Assembly: GCF_015354505.1 (NCBI RefSeq)
Contig: NZ_JACAFP010000001.1
Location: forward strand, 90,117 to 154,116
DNA: 64,000 bases
From: Microbacterium sp. UFMG61
Lineage (GTDB): Bacteria; Actinomycetota; Actinomycetes; Actinomycetales; Microbacteriaceae
Reading direction: 5' to 3'
The notes under the pieces are model-generated. The model was not told where the DNA came from. It did no database searches and worked only from the letters and a program-made list of their open reading frames with translations. Shown in pieces: positions 8,114 through 16,279 of the stretch. The stretch's first letter is position 1, and every line of letters starts with the position of its first letter. The position numbers were made by a program, and so were the translations under genes.

Positions 8114-9025
8114 ATGAGTGCACACACCGAGGTCAGAGCGAGGCCGCGATTCGGGCGAGGGCGCCTGGCGATGCTGGGCTTCGTCGTCCCCGCGCTGGCG
8201 ATCTACCTCCTCATGGTGATCGTCCCCTCGCTGCAGACGCTGCAGCTGAGCCTCACCGACTGGGACGGCATCAGCGACGACTACGACTACGTCGGCATCC
8301 AGAACTACGAGGACATCGTCGCCAGCGGCCGGTTCTGGAACGCCGTGCGCAACACCCTCATCCTGGGGCTCGGCTCGGCCCTGATCATCAACGTGATCTC
8401 GCTGGCCGTGGCGCTCATGCTCGACAAGCTCAACCACGCGCAGGGCTTCTTCCGCACGGCGGTCTACCTGCCCGCCCTCGTCAGCGCCTTCATCATGGCG
8501 ACGATCTGGAAGTACCTGCTCAACTACAACTTCGGCTCCGTGAACACGGTGCTCCGTGACATGGGGCTGCCCGAGTGGGCCCGTGACTGGCTGGGCGACA
8601 GCAGCATCGTGATCTGGGTGATCCTCTTCATCACCTGCTTCACCCTGGGCGGCAACACCACCCTCATCTACCTCGCGAACCTGCAGTCCGTGCCGCAGGA
8701 GCTCATCGAAGCCGCGCGCATCGACGGCGCGAGCGGGGCGAAGGTGTTCTGGAACGTGACGTGGCCGATGATCGCCGGTGCCGTCACCGTCAACATGACG
8801 CTCGCGATGATCGCCGGCTGGGTGATCTTCGATCAGGTGCTCGTGCTCACCTCGGGAGGCCCGGGGTTCGTGAGCGAGACCATGGCGTTCTTCATCTACA
8901 AGGTCGGCTTCGGCGAGTACCGGGCAGGGTTCGGATCGGCTGCCGCCGTCGTGCTCTTCCTCGTGGTGATCGTCAGTACCGTCGCCGCGAACGCCTACAT
9001 GCGCAAGAGGGAGATCCAGGCATGA
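8114..9025 (+). CDS. ABC sugar permease, MalF/UgpA type
   Basis: A 303-residue integral membrane permease with six predicted segments starting at LAMLGFVVPALAIYLLMVIV. The EAA loop that docks the ATPase reads ELIEAARIDGASGAKVFWNVTWPMI. ATG at 8114 is preceded by AAGGAG; an earlier in-frame GTG lacks one. It overlaps the next permease gene by the ATGA junction, so translation is coupled. Together with the next product it forms the transmembrane pore for the sugar bound by the upstream lipoprotein. Confidence 0.93.
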   Translation: MSAHTEVRARPRFGRGRLAMLGFVVPALAIYLLMVIVPSLQTLQLSLTDWDGISDDYDYVGIQNYEDIVASGRFWNAVRNTLILGLGSALIINVISLAVALMLDKLNHAQGFFRTAVYLPALVSAFIMATIWKYLLNYNFGSVNTVLRDMGLPEWARDWLGDSSIVIWVILFITCFTLGGNTTLIYLANLQSVPQELIEAARIDGASGAKVFWNVTWPMIAGAVTVNMTLAMIAGWVIFDQVLVLTSGGPGFVSETMAFFIYKVGFGEYRAGFGSAAAVVLFLVVIVSTVAANAYMRKREIQA

Positions 9026-9948
9026 CCGAGACGATGACCCAGGTCACCATGAAGATCGAGCCCGAGGCGCGACCGGCGGGGATCGCCCGCATCCCGCGCC
9101 CGCCGCGCGTGCGCCGCGAGAAGAAGAAGTGGTCGGTCGGCGAGATCGTCGTCATGGTGGTGCTCAGCATCCTGGTGCTGATCGTCGCCTCACCGGTGAT
9201 CTACGCGCTGCTGAACTCCTTCCGCTCGTACGCCGAGATCACGAAGGACCCGATGGGGTTGCCCACGTCCTTCGCGTTCGACAACTACATCGCGCTGTTC
9301 CAGCAGACCGACTTCCTCGAGGCGGTGCTCAACACGCTCATCATCACGGTCGGCACGGTCGTGATGCTCGTGATCATCGTGCCCATGGCGGCCTACGGCA
9401 TCGAGCGGGTCGGCGGCCGCACCTCGCGCTTCCTCTACGTGCTGTTCATCGCCGGGCTCATGATCCCGTTCCAGGTGCGCATGATCCCGCTCGTGAAGGG
9501 ATTCGACGACGTCGGCCTCTACAGCACCCTGCTCTCGGTGATCCTCGTGCACCTGGGCGGGGCGGCGAGCTTCGGCATCCTGCTGTACTGCAGCTTCATC
9601 AAGGGCATCCCGATCGAGGTCGAAGAGGCCGCCCATGTCGACGGCGCAGGCCGCCTGCGCACGTTCTGGCTCATCGTCTTCCCGATGCTGCTGCCGGTCA
9701 CCTCGGCCTTCGTGATCATCCAGTCGCTCGGTCTGTGGAACGACTTCTTCATCCCGCTGGTGTTCCTCGACTCGTCGTCGGCCGGAACCATCAACGTCGC
9801 GATCAACCGCATGGTGGGTCTGCTCACCTCGCAGTGGCAGCTGATCTACACGGGCGCGATCCTCGCGATCGTCCCCTCGGTGGCGATCTTCGCGGCCTTC
9901 CAGCGCTACTTCATCAAGGGCATGTCGGTCGGGGCGGTGAAGGGATGA
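9022..9948 (+). CDS. ABC sugar permease, MalG/UgpE type
   Basis: A 308-residue permease with a basic cytoplasmic N-terminus (about 40 residues, PRPPRVRREKKKWS) and six membrane segments. The EAA motif is EVEEAAHVDGAGRLRTFWLIVFPMLLP. The ATG overlaps the stop of the first permease (ATGA), and the end overlaps the following DUF624-like gene in the same way. It is the second half of the CUT1-type sugar channel. Confidence 0.93.
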   Translation: MTETMTQVTMKIEPEARPAGIARIPRPPRVRREKKKWSVGEIVVMVVLSILVLIVASPVIYALLNSFRSYAEITKDPMGLPTSFAFDNYIALFQQTDFLEAVLNTLIITVGTVVMLVIIVPMAAYGIERVGGRTSRFLYVLFIAGLMIPFQVRMIPLVKGFDDVGLYSTLLSVILVHLGGAASFGILLYCSFIKGIPIEVEEAAHVDGAGRLRTFWLIVFPMLLPVTSAFVIIQSLGLWNDFFIPLVFLDSSSAGTINVAINRMVGLLTSQWQLIYTGAILAIVPSVAIFAAFQRYFIKGMSVGAVKG

Positions 9949-10640
9949 CGACCGTGACCATCTCGCGTCTCGGCCGGCTGCTCGGCTACGACGGCATCAT
10001 CGCGACCCTGCTGCTCGGGGCGTTCCGGTACTTCCTCGTCTCGCTGTCGTTCGTCGCGTGCCTCGTGCCGATGCTGGCGTTCCAGGCGCTCGTCGGCTGG
10101 CAGGCGACGCACCTGGCGCTCTGGCTGGGCGCCGCCGCCGTGCTGCCCGTCGCTCCGGCGCTGCACGGTCTGAGCAGGGCCGCCGCCGCCCTGCTCGATT
10201 CGGAACCGCACGGGGCACAGAGCTTCTGGCGCGGATTCGCGGATGCCGTGCGCCACCGCTGGGGTTCGGCCCTGACGCTGAGCGCCGCGGTGCTCGTGCT
10301 CGGCTACGACGTCGCCCTGCTCGGGGCGGATGCCGGTGTGCTGCTGGGCGCCGTCGCCGTGGCCGCCGTCGTCGCCGCGACCGTCGTGGCGGGGGCCTTC
10401 CTGTCGGATTCCCCCCTGCGCGGTGCCGCGTTCGCGCTCGCCGCCGCGCGCATCGTGATGCAGCGCCCCCACCTCGCGCTCGTCTGGCTGCTGCTCGCCG
10501 GTCTCGCGGCGCTCGCCACCTCGCTGCCGGTCGTCGGTGCGGTCGCCTGGATGTCGATGCCGGCGCTCGCCGCCGTGGCGGCGACGATCTGCGCACGCAC
10601 GCTCGGGTTCGACAGCGCACGCGAGCGGGTCGGCGCATGA
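9945..10640 (+). CDS. DUF624/YesL-like membrane protein
   Basis: The 231-residue product is strongly hydrophobic with about five or six membrane segments and a short basic N-terminus (SRLGRLLGYDGIIATLLLGAFRYFLVS). This start and its place directly after sugar permease genes fit the DUF624 (YesL) family, whose members accompany ABC transporters for plant-derived oligosaccharides. Its function is not known. It overlaps both neighbours by four bases, so it is made with the transporter and the alpha-galactosidase. Assignment to the family rests on topology and context more than on a sharp motif. Confidence 0.7.
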   Translation: MTTVTISRLGRLLGYDGIIATLLLGAFRYFLVSLSFVACLVPMLAFQALVGWQATHLALWLGAAAVLPVAPALHGLSRAAAALLDSEPHGAQSFWRGFADAVRHRWGSALTLSAAVLVLGYDVALLGADAGVLLGAVAVAAVVAATVVAGAFLSDSPLRGAAFALAAARIVMQRPHLALVWLLLAGLAALATSLPVVGAVAWMSMPALAAVAATICARTLGFDSARERVGA

Positions 10641-12697
10641 TCGCCCGCATCGGTGGTTTCACGATCGCCGGAGGCTCCGAGGGGCCGGTGACGCTCGCCC
10701 TGGGAGACGGACACCCGGCGGCGCTCGTCGAGATCTTCACCGCCACCGAGCAGCGCGCGCGCACCAGCCAGGCGTACGTGCGCTCGGCAGTCGGTGCGCG
10801 GCTGCGCCTCGAGAAGGCGGATGCCGAGCAGTCGCCGGATGCCGACACCCTCACGCTCGTGCAGCGCGACCCGCTCACCGGGCTCGAGGTGACGAGCACG
10901 CTCGCCCTGTCGGGCACCGCCGTGCGCGTGCAGCACACGCTGCGCGGCACCGCGGCCGAGCCGGTCATCGTCACCGCGGTCAGCTCGGCGACCGTCGGCG
11001 TCGGCGCGGGGCCGCACGCGGGGGAGGAGTATGACCTGCTCACCGCGCGCAGCGAGTGGCTGGCCGAGAACCGCTGGCACCGTCGCGCGCTCGCCGATGA
11101 GCTGCCGCCGCTGTCGCTGCCGATCCACGCGCAGGACGGTCGGGGCCACGCGACCCTGACCAGCCACGGCGCGTGGTCGACGGGCGAGCACCTGCCGGTC
11201 GGCGCCGTGGTGCACCGAGACGGCTCGGCCCTCGCCTGGCAGATCGAGAGTGGGGCAGGCTGGCACGTCGACCTGAGCCAGGGACTCGAGGGACTGACCC
11301 TCTCGCTACTCGGCCCCACCGATCTCGAGCACCAGTTCGCCCACGCGCTCGGGCAGGGCGACGAGTTCGTCACGGTGCCGGTCGCGCTCGCCGCCTCGGC
11401 GCAGGGTCTCGACACATCTCAGCCGATCACGGGCTTCGAGCGCGCGATCGCCGCGCTGACCTCGCACCGCCGCGCGATCCGACGCGTCGACGGTCCCGAT
11501 CTGCCGATCGTCTACAACGACTTCATGAACACGCTCATGGGGCAGCCCTCCTCCGAGGCGCTGCGCCCCCTGATCAGCGCCGCCGCCGACGCCGGGGCCG
11601 AGGTGTTCTGCATCGACGCCGGCTGGTTCGCCGACCCCGCGATCGGGGACTGGTGGGACACGGTCGGCGAGTGGCAGGAGGCCGCGAGCCGGTTCGACGA
11701 GCACGGACTGCACGGCATCATCGACGAGATCCACGCCGCGGGCATGAGATCAGGTCTATGGCTCGAGCCCGAGGTCGTCGGGGTGAGCAGTCCCGTCGCG
11801 CAGACGCTGCCCGACGAGGCGTTCTTCCACCGGTTCGGCGTGCGCGTGCGCGAGCACGACCGGTACCACCTCGACTTCCGTCACCCTGCGGCGCGGGCGC
11901 ACCTCGACGAGACCGTCGACCGGATCGTGCACGACTACGGGGTCAGCTTCCTGAAGCTCGACTACAACATCAACCCCGGCGCGGGCACCGCGTGGCAGGC
12001 GACCGCGGCCGGCGACGGCCTGCTCGGTCACATCCGCGCGGTGGGCGACTGGCTCGATGAGGTGCAGCAGCGGCATCCTGAGCTCCTGATCGAGAACTGC
12101 TCGTCGGGCGCGATGCGCGCCGACTACGCCCTGCTCTCGCGCACACATCTGCAGTCGACCACCGACCAGCAGGACTTCCGCCTGTATCCGCCGATCGCGG
12201 CATCCGCCCCCGCATCGATCCTTCCGGAGCAGGCGGGCAACTGGGCCTATCCGGCCGTCGGGATGACGGATGCCGAGACGGCGTTCACGCTCGTGACCGG
12301 TCTCAGCGGACGGCTCTATCTCTCGGGCTTCCTGGGTGCACTGCGCTCCTCGCAGCGAGCGCTCGTGGCCGAGGCCGTCGACCTGCACAAGGCGCTGCGT
12401 GGCCGGCTGTCGACGAGCGAGCCGTTCTGGCCCCTCGGGTTGCCGGCGTGGGACGACGATGTGGTCTGCCTCGGTCTTCGCGACCAGGAGCAGACTCTGC
12501 TCTTCGTGTGGGACCGCTCGGAGGAGCCGAACACGGTCACGATCCCCGGTCCTGCCGGCGTCGAGACGCTGTTCCCCGCGGCCTCGAGCCCCGACGCCCA
12601 CGGCTGGGGAGCCGAGATCGTCGACGGCGGCATCCGCCTCTCGACGGACGCAGGACTCGGTGCCCGCGTCCTGCGGATCAGGGAGGTGCGCTCGTGA
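10637..12697 (+). CDS. GH36 alpha-galactosidase
   Basis: A 686-residue cytoplasmic glycosidase with a beta-sandwich N-terminal domain, a TIM barrel from about residue 280 and a C-terminal beta domain. The barrel starts with LPIVYNDFMNTLMGQPS. The nucleophile is D442 in FLKLDYN, and the acid/base candidate is D510 in STTDQQD, after the family motif ENCSSGAMRADYALLSR. GH36 enzymes release alpha-galactose, in some cases alpha-N-acetylgalactosamine or arabinopyranose. There is no signal peptide, so it acts on imported oligosaccharides. The usual WTSD segment before the acid/base is diverged, so the exact substrate is open. Confidence 0.88.
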   Translation: MIARIGGFTIAGGSEGPVTLALGDGHPAALVEIFTATEQRARTSQAYVRSAVGARLRLEKADAEQSPDADTLTLVQRDPLTGLEVTSTLALSGTAVRVQHTLRGTAAEPVIVTAVSSATVGVGAGPHAGEEYDLLTARSEWLAENRWHRRALADELPPLSLPIHAQDGRGHATLTSHGAWSTGEHLPVGAVVHRDGSALAWQIESGAGWHVDLSQGLEGLTLSLLGPTDLEHQFAHALGQGDEFVTVPVALAASAQGLDTSQPITGFERAIAALTSHRRAIRRVDGPDLPIVYNDFMNTLMGQPSSEALRPLISAAADAGAEVFCIDAGWFADPAIGDWWDTVGEWQEAASRFDEHGLHGIIDEIHAAGMRSGLWLEPEVVGVSSPVAQTLPDEAFFHRFGVRVREHDRYHLDFRHPAARAHLDETVDRIVHDYGVSFLKLDYNINPGAGTAWQATAAGDGLLGHIRAVGDWLDEVQQRHPELLIENCSSGAMRADYALLSRTHLQSTTDQQDFRLYPPIAASAPASILPEQAGNWAYPAVGMTDAETAFTLVTGLSGRLYLSGFLGALRSSQRALVAEAVDLHKALRGRLSTSEPFWPLGLPAWDDDVVCLGLRDQEQTLLFVWDRSEEPNTVTIPGPAGVETLFPAASSPDAHGWGAEIVDGGIRLSTDAGLGARVLRIREVRS

Positions 12698-13587
12698 CCA
12701 CCACGATCCGCACCGGCGAGCTGTTCACCGACGACCGCGGGCGCATCGCCCAGCTGCACGGCATCGGCATCCAGCGCGTCGGCGCGCACTGGTACGCCTG
12801 GGGAGAGGACAAGACCGCGGGCGACCGGTTCACGGCGGTGGCCTGCTACCGGTCCGCCGACCTCGCGAACTGGGAGTACCTCGGCGACGCGCTCGCGGCG
12901 GGCACGGGAGATCTGGCCCCCGATCGCATCGTCGAGCGTCCCAAGGCGCTGCGTCGCCCGGACGGACGCTGGGTGCTGATCCTGCACATCGAGAGCGCCG
13001 ACTACTCCGACGCCAGGGTCGGGTACGCGATCGCCGACCAGCCCCAGGGGCCCTACGACTATCTCGGCAGCGAGCGTCCGCTCGGCAACATCAGCCGTGA
13101 CATCGGGGTCTACCAGGAAGACGGCATCGGGTACCTGCTCTCCGAGGACCGGGAGAACGGACTGCACATCTACCGGCTCCGCGAGGACTACTGCGGCGTC
13201 GAGTCGGTCGTCGCGACGCTGCGTCAGCAGGATCGTCCGGAGATCGGGTACGAGTCGCCGACCCTCGTGCGTCACGACGGCGTCTACTTCCTGTTCGGGT
13301 CCGACCTCACCGGCTGGGACCTCAACGACAACAAGTACTCGACCGCTCCGGCGCTCGAGGGGCCGTGGTCGCCGTGGTGCGACATCGCCCCCGCGGGCAC
13401 GCGCACGTTCGACTCGCAGGTCAGCGTGGTGCTGCCGGTCGACGGCGGGCACGTCTACATCGGCGACCGCTGGGATCGCGACGATCTGGCGGCATCTGCT
13501 CCGGTCTGGCTGCCGTTGCGCGTCGAGGAGGGTCGCGCCGAACTCGTCTGGCGCGACGACTGGAGCATCGAGGAGCTGAAGAAGTGA
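12694..13587 (+). CDS. GH43_24-like exo-beta-1,3-galactanase candidate
   Basis: A 297-residue five-bladed beta-propeller glycosidase. The opening QLHGIGIQRVGAHWYAWGED, then RSADLANWEYLGDAL, PLGNISRDIGVY and GYESPTLVRHDGVYFLFGSDLTGW follow the pattern of GH43 subfamily 24, which removes galactose from the beta-1,3-galactan backbone of arabinogalactan. The acid would be E187 in GYESPTL. This subfamily lacks the normal aspartate base and uses a glutamine; Q242 in FDSQVSVV is a candidate. The GTG start overlaps the upstream stop. No signal peptide is present, which suggests action on imported fragments. Subfamily assignment is from memory of motifs. Confidence 0.7.
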   Translation: MTTTIRTGELFTDDRGRIAQLHGIGIQRVGAHWYAWGEDKTAGDRFTAVACYRSADLANWEYLGDALAAGTGDLAPDRIVERPKALRRPDGRWVLILHIESADYSDARVGYAIADQPQGPYDYLGSERPLGNISRDIGVYQEDGIGYLLSEDRENGLHIYRLREDYCGVESVVATLRQQDRPEIGYESPTLVRHDGVYFLFGSDLTGWDLNDNKYSTAPALEGPWSPWCDIAPAGTRTFDSQVSVVLPVDGGHVYIGDRWDRDDLAASAPVWLPLRVEEGRAELVWRDDWSIEELKK

Positions 13588-14585
13588 ACGCCCGACCCCG
13601 CGCGATCGTCGCGATGAACCCGCCGGCGCTCGCCGAGAACCTGTTCGGCCCGCATCGCGCCCGACTGTCGGGCCTGGTCGACGTGCCCGCAGAGGTGCTC
13701 ACCGAGTTCGAGAGCGATCACGCGTCGCGTCTGCTCGGCGACGCCGAGGTCCTGCTCGCCGGGTGGGGCTGCCCCCGGGTCGACCGCGCGATGCTCGACC
13801 GCATGCCGCATCTGCGCGCCGTCGTCTTCGCGGGCGGAAACGCGAGCGCCGTGCTCGACACGGTCGAGGCCACGCTTCGCGGCATCGTGTTCACGAACGC
13901 CGGCGAGGGCAACGCGCAGGCGGTCGCCGAGTACACCGCGGCGACGATCGTGCTCGCCGGCAAACGCGCACGCTATGCCGAGCAGATCTACCGCGAAGGC
14001 CGTGCGTTCGTCGACCGCGAGGCCGATCTGCTCGACACCGGCAACTTCGGGCGGACGGTCGGCCTGGTCGGCGCCTCGCGCATCGGCCGGCGGGTGGCTC
14101 AGCTGCTGCTGGCCACCGACCTGCGGGTGCTGATCTACGACCCCTACGCCTCGGAGGAGGAGATCATCTCGCTCGGCGGGCTCAAGGTGACGCTCGACGA
14201 GCTGCTCGCGGCATCCGACATCGTCTCGCTGCACGCACCGGCCACGCTCGAGACCGCGCACATGATCGCCGCGCAGGAACTGGCGATCATGCGCGACGGC
14301 GCCGTGCTCATCAACACCGCGCGCGGCTCGCTGATCGACCACGATGCCCTGCGCACGCACCTGCGCTCGGGGCGCATCGACGCGATCCTCGACGTGACCG
14401 AGCCCGAGCCGCTCGCGGCCGATGACGAGCTGTGGAGCCTGCCGAACGTGACCCTCACCCCGCACATCGCAGGTGCCACGGGCAACGAGCTGCATCGCCT
14501 CGGGCGTGACGTGATCGACGAGGTCGCCCGTTTCGTCGCGGGCGAGGCCTTCGTCGGCTTCGAGCGGGTGCCGGGGGTCGTGTGA
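13584..14585 (+). CDS. D-isomer 2-hydroxyacid dehydrogenase
   Basis: The 333-residue NAD(P)-dependent dehydrogenase has the family layout of a split catalytic domain and a central Rossmann domain. The dinucleotide motif is GLVGASRIGRRVA, the substrate arginine lies in INTARGSLID, the glutamate in DVTEPEPL and the catalytic histidine in LTPHIAGATG. It would interconvert a 2-keto acid and a D-2-hydroxy acid. Its place between two GH43 genes, joined by GTGA overlaps, suggests handling of a sugar acid or reduced sugar product from the same polysaccharide. The substrate is unknown. Confidence 0.88.
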   Translation: MNARPRAIVAMNPPALAENLFGPHRARLSGLVDVPAEVLTEFESDHASRLLGDAEVLLAGWGCPRVDRAMLDRMPHLRAVVFAGGNASAVLDTVEATLRGIVFTNAGEGNAQAVAEYTAATIVLAGKRARYAEQIYREGRAFVDREADLLDTGNFGRTVGLVGASRIGRRVAQLLLATDLRVLIYDPYASEEEIISLGGLKVTLDELLAASDIVSLHAPATLETAHMIAAQELAIMRDGAVLINTARGSLIDHDALRTHLRSGRIDAILDVTEPEPLAADDELWSLPNVTLTPHIAGATGNELHRLGRDVIDEVARFVAGEAFVGFERVPGVV

Positions 14586-16186
14586 TGGGCGTCGTGCGCA
14601 ATCCGATCCTGCGCGGATTCAATCCCGACCCCTCGATAGTTCGGGTCGGCGGCGACTACTTCATCGCCACGAGCACGTTCGAGTTCCACCCGGCGGTGCG
14701 CATCCATCACTCCACCGACCTCGTGCACTGGACGGTTCGCGGGCATGCGCTCGACGAGGGCTTCGACCTGCGGGGCGTTCCCGATTCGGGTGGCGTGTGG
14801 GCGCCGAGCCTCTCGCACTCCGACGGCCTCTTCTGGCTCGCGTACTCGGTCGTGCGATCGATGGACGGCGACGACAAGGACATCGACAACTACCTCGTCA
14901 CGGCCGAGAGCATCGAGGGGCCGTGGAGCGAGCCCGTGCATCTCGGCTCGCGCGGATTCGACTTCTCGTTCTTCCACGACCCGGACGGGACGCACTGGAT
15001 CGTCGGTGTGCAGTGGGACCAGCGGCCCGAGCATCCCTCGTTCGCAGGTCTCGTGCTCGAGCAGTATCTGCCGGACGAGAAGCGCACCTCGGGGACGGCG
15101 ACCGTCATCCACCGGGAGTCGACGCTGGTCGAGGGCCCCAACCTCTATCGCGTCGGCGACTGGTACCACCTGCTGATCGCCGCGGGCGGCTCCGGGTGGA
15201 ACCATGCGATCACGGTGGCGCGCTCACGTCAGATCACCGGCCCCTATGAGCGCGACGCGCAGCCGTTCGTGCTCACGAGCCGCGATGCGCCCGGGATTCC
15301 GCTGCAGAAGGCGGGGCACGGCGAGCTCGTGCAGACGCCGAGCGGGGAGTGGATGCTGGTGCACCTCGCCAGCCGGCCGACGCTGCATCTCGGCGAGCGC
15401 TACAGCACCCTCGGACGCGAGACCTGCCTGCAGCGGGTCGTGTTCGACGACGGCTGGCTGCGGCTGGCGCACGGCGGGCATCACGCGGCCGTGCAGGTCG
15501 ACGTGCAGGGAGAGGTGGGTGGGGACGTGGTCGACGGACCCGCCCGCGGTTTCGACGAGCGCTTCGCCGCCCCTGAGCTCGACTCGAGGCGCTGGTCGAC
15601 TCTGCGCGCCGCGCTCGCGCCCGGCGTCGCCGACCCGGCAGCGCGGCCCGGCTGGCTGCGCGTGCGCGGCGGTCACTCGCCGGCATCCGTCTTCGCGCAG
15701 TCGATGATCGTGACCAGGGTCGAAGAGCATCAGGCCGTCTTCGACGCCACGATCGATGCCGAGCCCACGAGCACGCGCGAGCTCGCCGGTGTGATCGCCT
15801 GGTACGACCGCAACGGCTGGATCTGGCTGCAGTTGGGCTGGGATGCCGAGAACGGCCGGCATGTCCGCGTCGTGAGCCGCGACGGTTCGCGCACCACGCG
15901 TTCCGCTCCGGTCGCGGTGCCCGAGGCGGCGGTGCGGATGCGGGCGGCTCTCGACGGACCCGCGCTGCGATTCGCGGTGACCGGGGTCGGTGACGATCGC
16001 TGGATCGAGGTGCCGGGCGTGCACCCGGCCTGGACGCTGTCGGACGACCACGGCGACCGGCTGCGGTTCACCGGCCTCTTCGTCGGCATCCGCGCCGATG
16101 ATCTCGACGGTCGCGGGTGGTCGGCTGACTTCAGCGACGTCTCGGTGCGGTTCGCGGACGACGACGCTTCTGCGGGGGAGGACTGA
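14585..16186 (+). CDS. GH43 beta-xylosidase / alpha-L-arabinofuranosidase
   Basis: A 533-residue enzyme of two domains: an N-terminal five-bladed propeller (about 1-310) and a C-terminal beta-sandwich (about 330-530) as in GH43 subfamilies 10-12. The base is D15 in FNPDPSIV, the pKa modulator is D132 in FFHDPDG and the acid is E183 in VEGPNLY. These enzymes remove xylose or arabinofuranose from oligosaccharides. There is no signal peptide, so the site is cytoplasmic. Its ATG overlaps the stop of the dehydrogenase gene (TGATG), placing it last in the tightly packed operon before a 93-base gap. Confidence 0.88.
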   Translation: MGVVRNPILRGFNPDPSIVRVGGDYFIATSTFEFHPAVRIHHSTDLVHWTVRGHALDEGFDLRGVPDSGGVWAPSLSHSDGLFWLAYSVVRSMDGDDKDIDNYLVTAESIEGPWSEPVHLGSRGFDFSFFHDPDGTHWIVGVQWDQRPEHPSFAGLVLEQYLPDEKRTSGTATVIHRESTLVEGPNLYRVGDWYHLLIAAGGSGWNHAITVARSRQITGPYERDAQPFVLTSRDAPGIPLQKAGHGELVQTPSGEWMLVHLASRPTLHLGERYSTLGRETCLQRVVFDDGWLRLAHGGHHAAVQVDVQGEVGGDVVDGPARGFDERFAAPELDSRRWSTLRAALAPGVADPAARPGWLRVRGGHSPASVFAQSMIVTRVEEHQAVFDATIDAEPTSTRELAGVIAWYDRNGWIWLQLGWDAENGRHVRVVSRDGSRTTRSAPVAVPEAAVRMRAALDGPALRFAVTGVGDDRWIEVPGVHPAWTLSDDHGDRLRFTGLFVGIRADDLDGRGWSADFSDVSVRFADDDASAGED

Positions 16187-16279
16187 CCCTCCCCACCTGA
16201 ACACCTGAACGTCGCGAAGTTCCTGCTTGTGCATGCCCTCGCGCCGTCGCTCGACGGCGCCGTCACGGAAGAGAGATCG

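Noticed and set aside
5421..8123. 900-codon minus-strand open frame
   Set aside because: It spans corA and the binding-protein gene on the other strand and crosses two promoters; it is a composition artefact.
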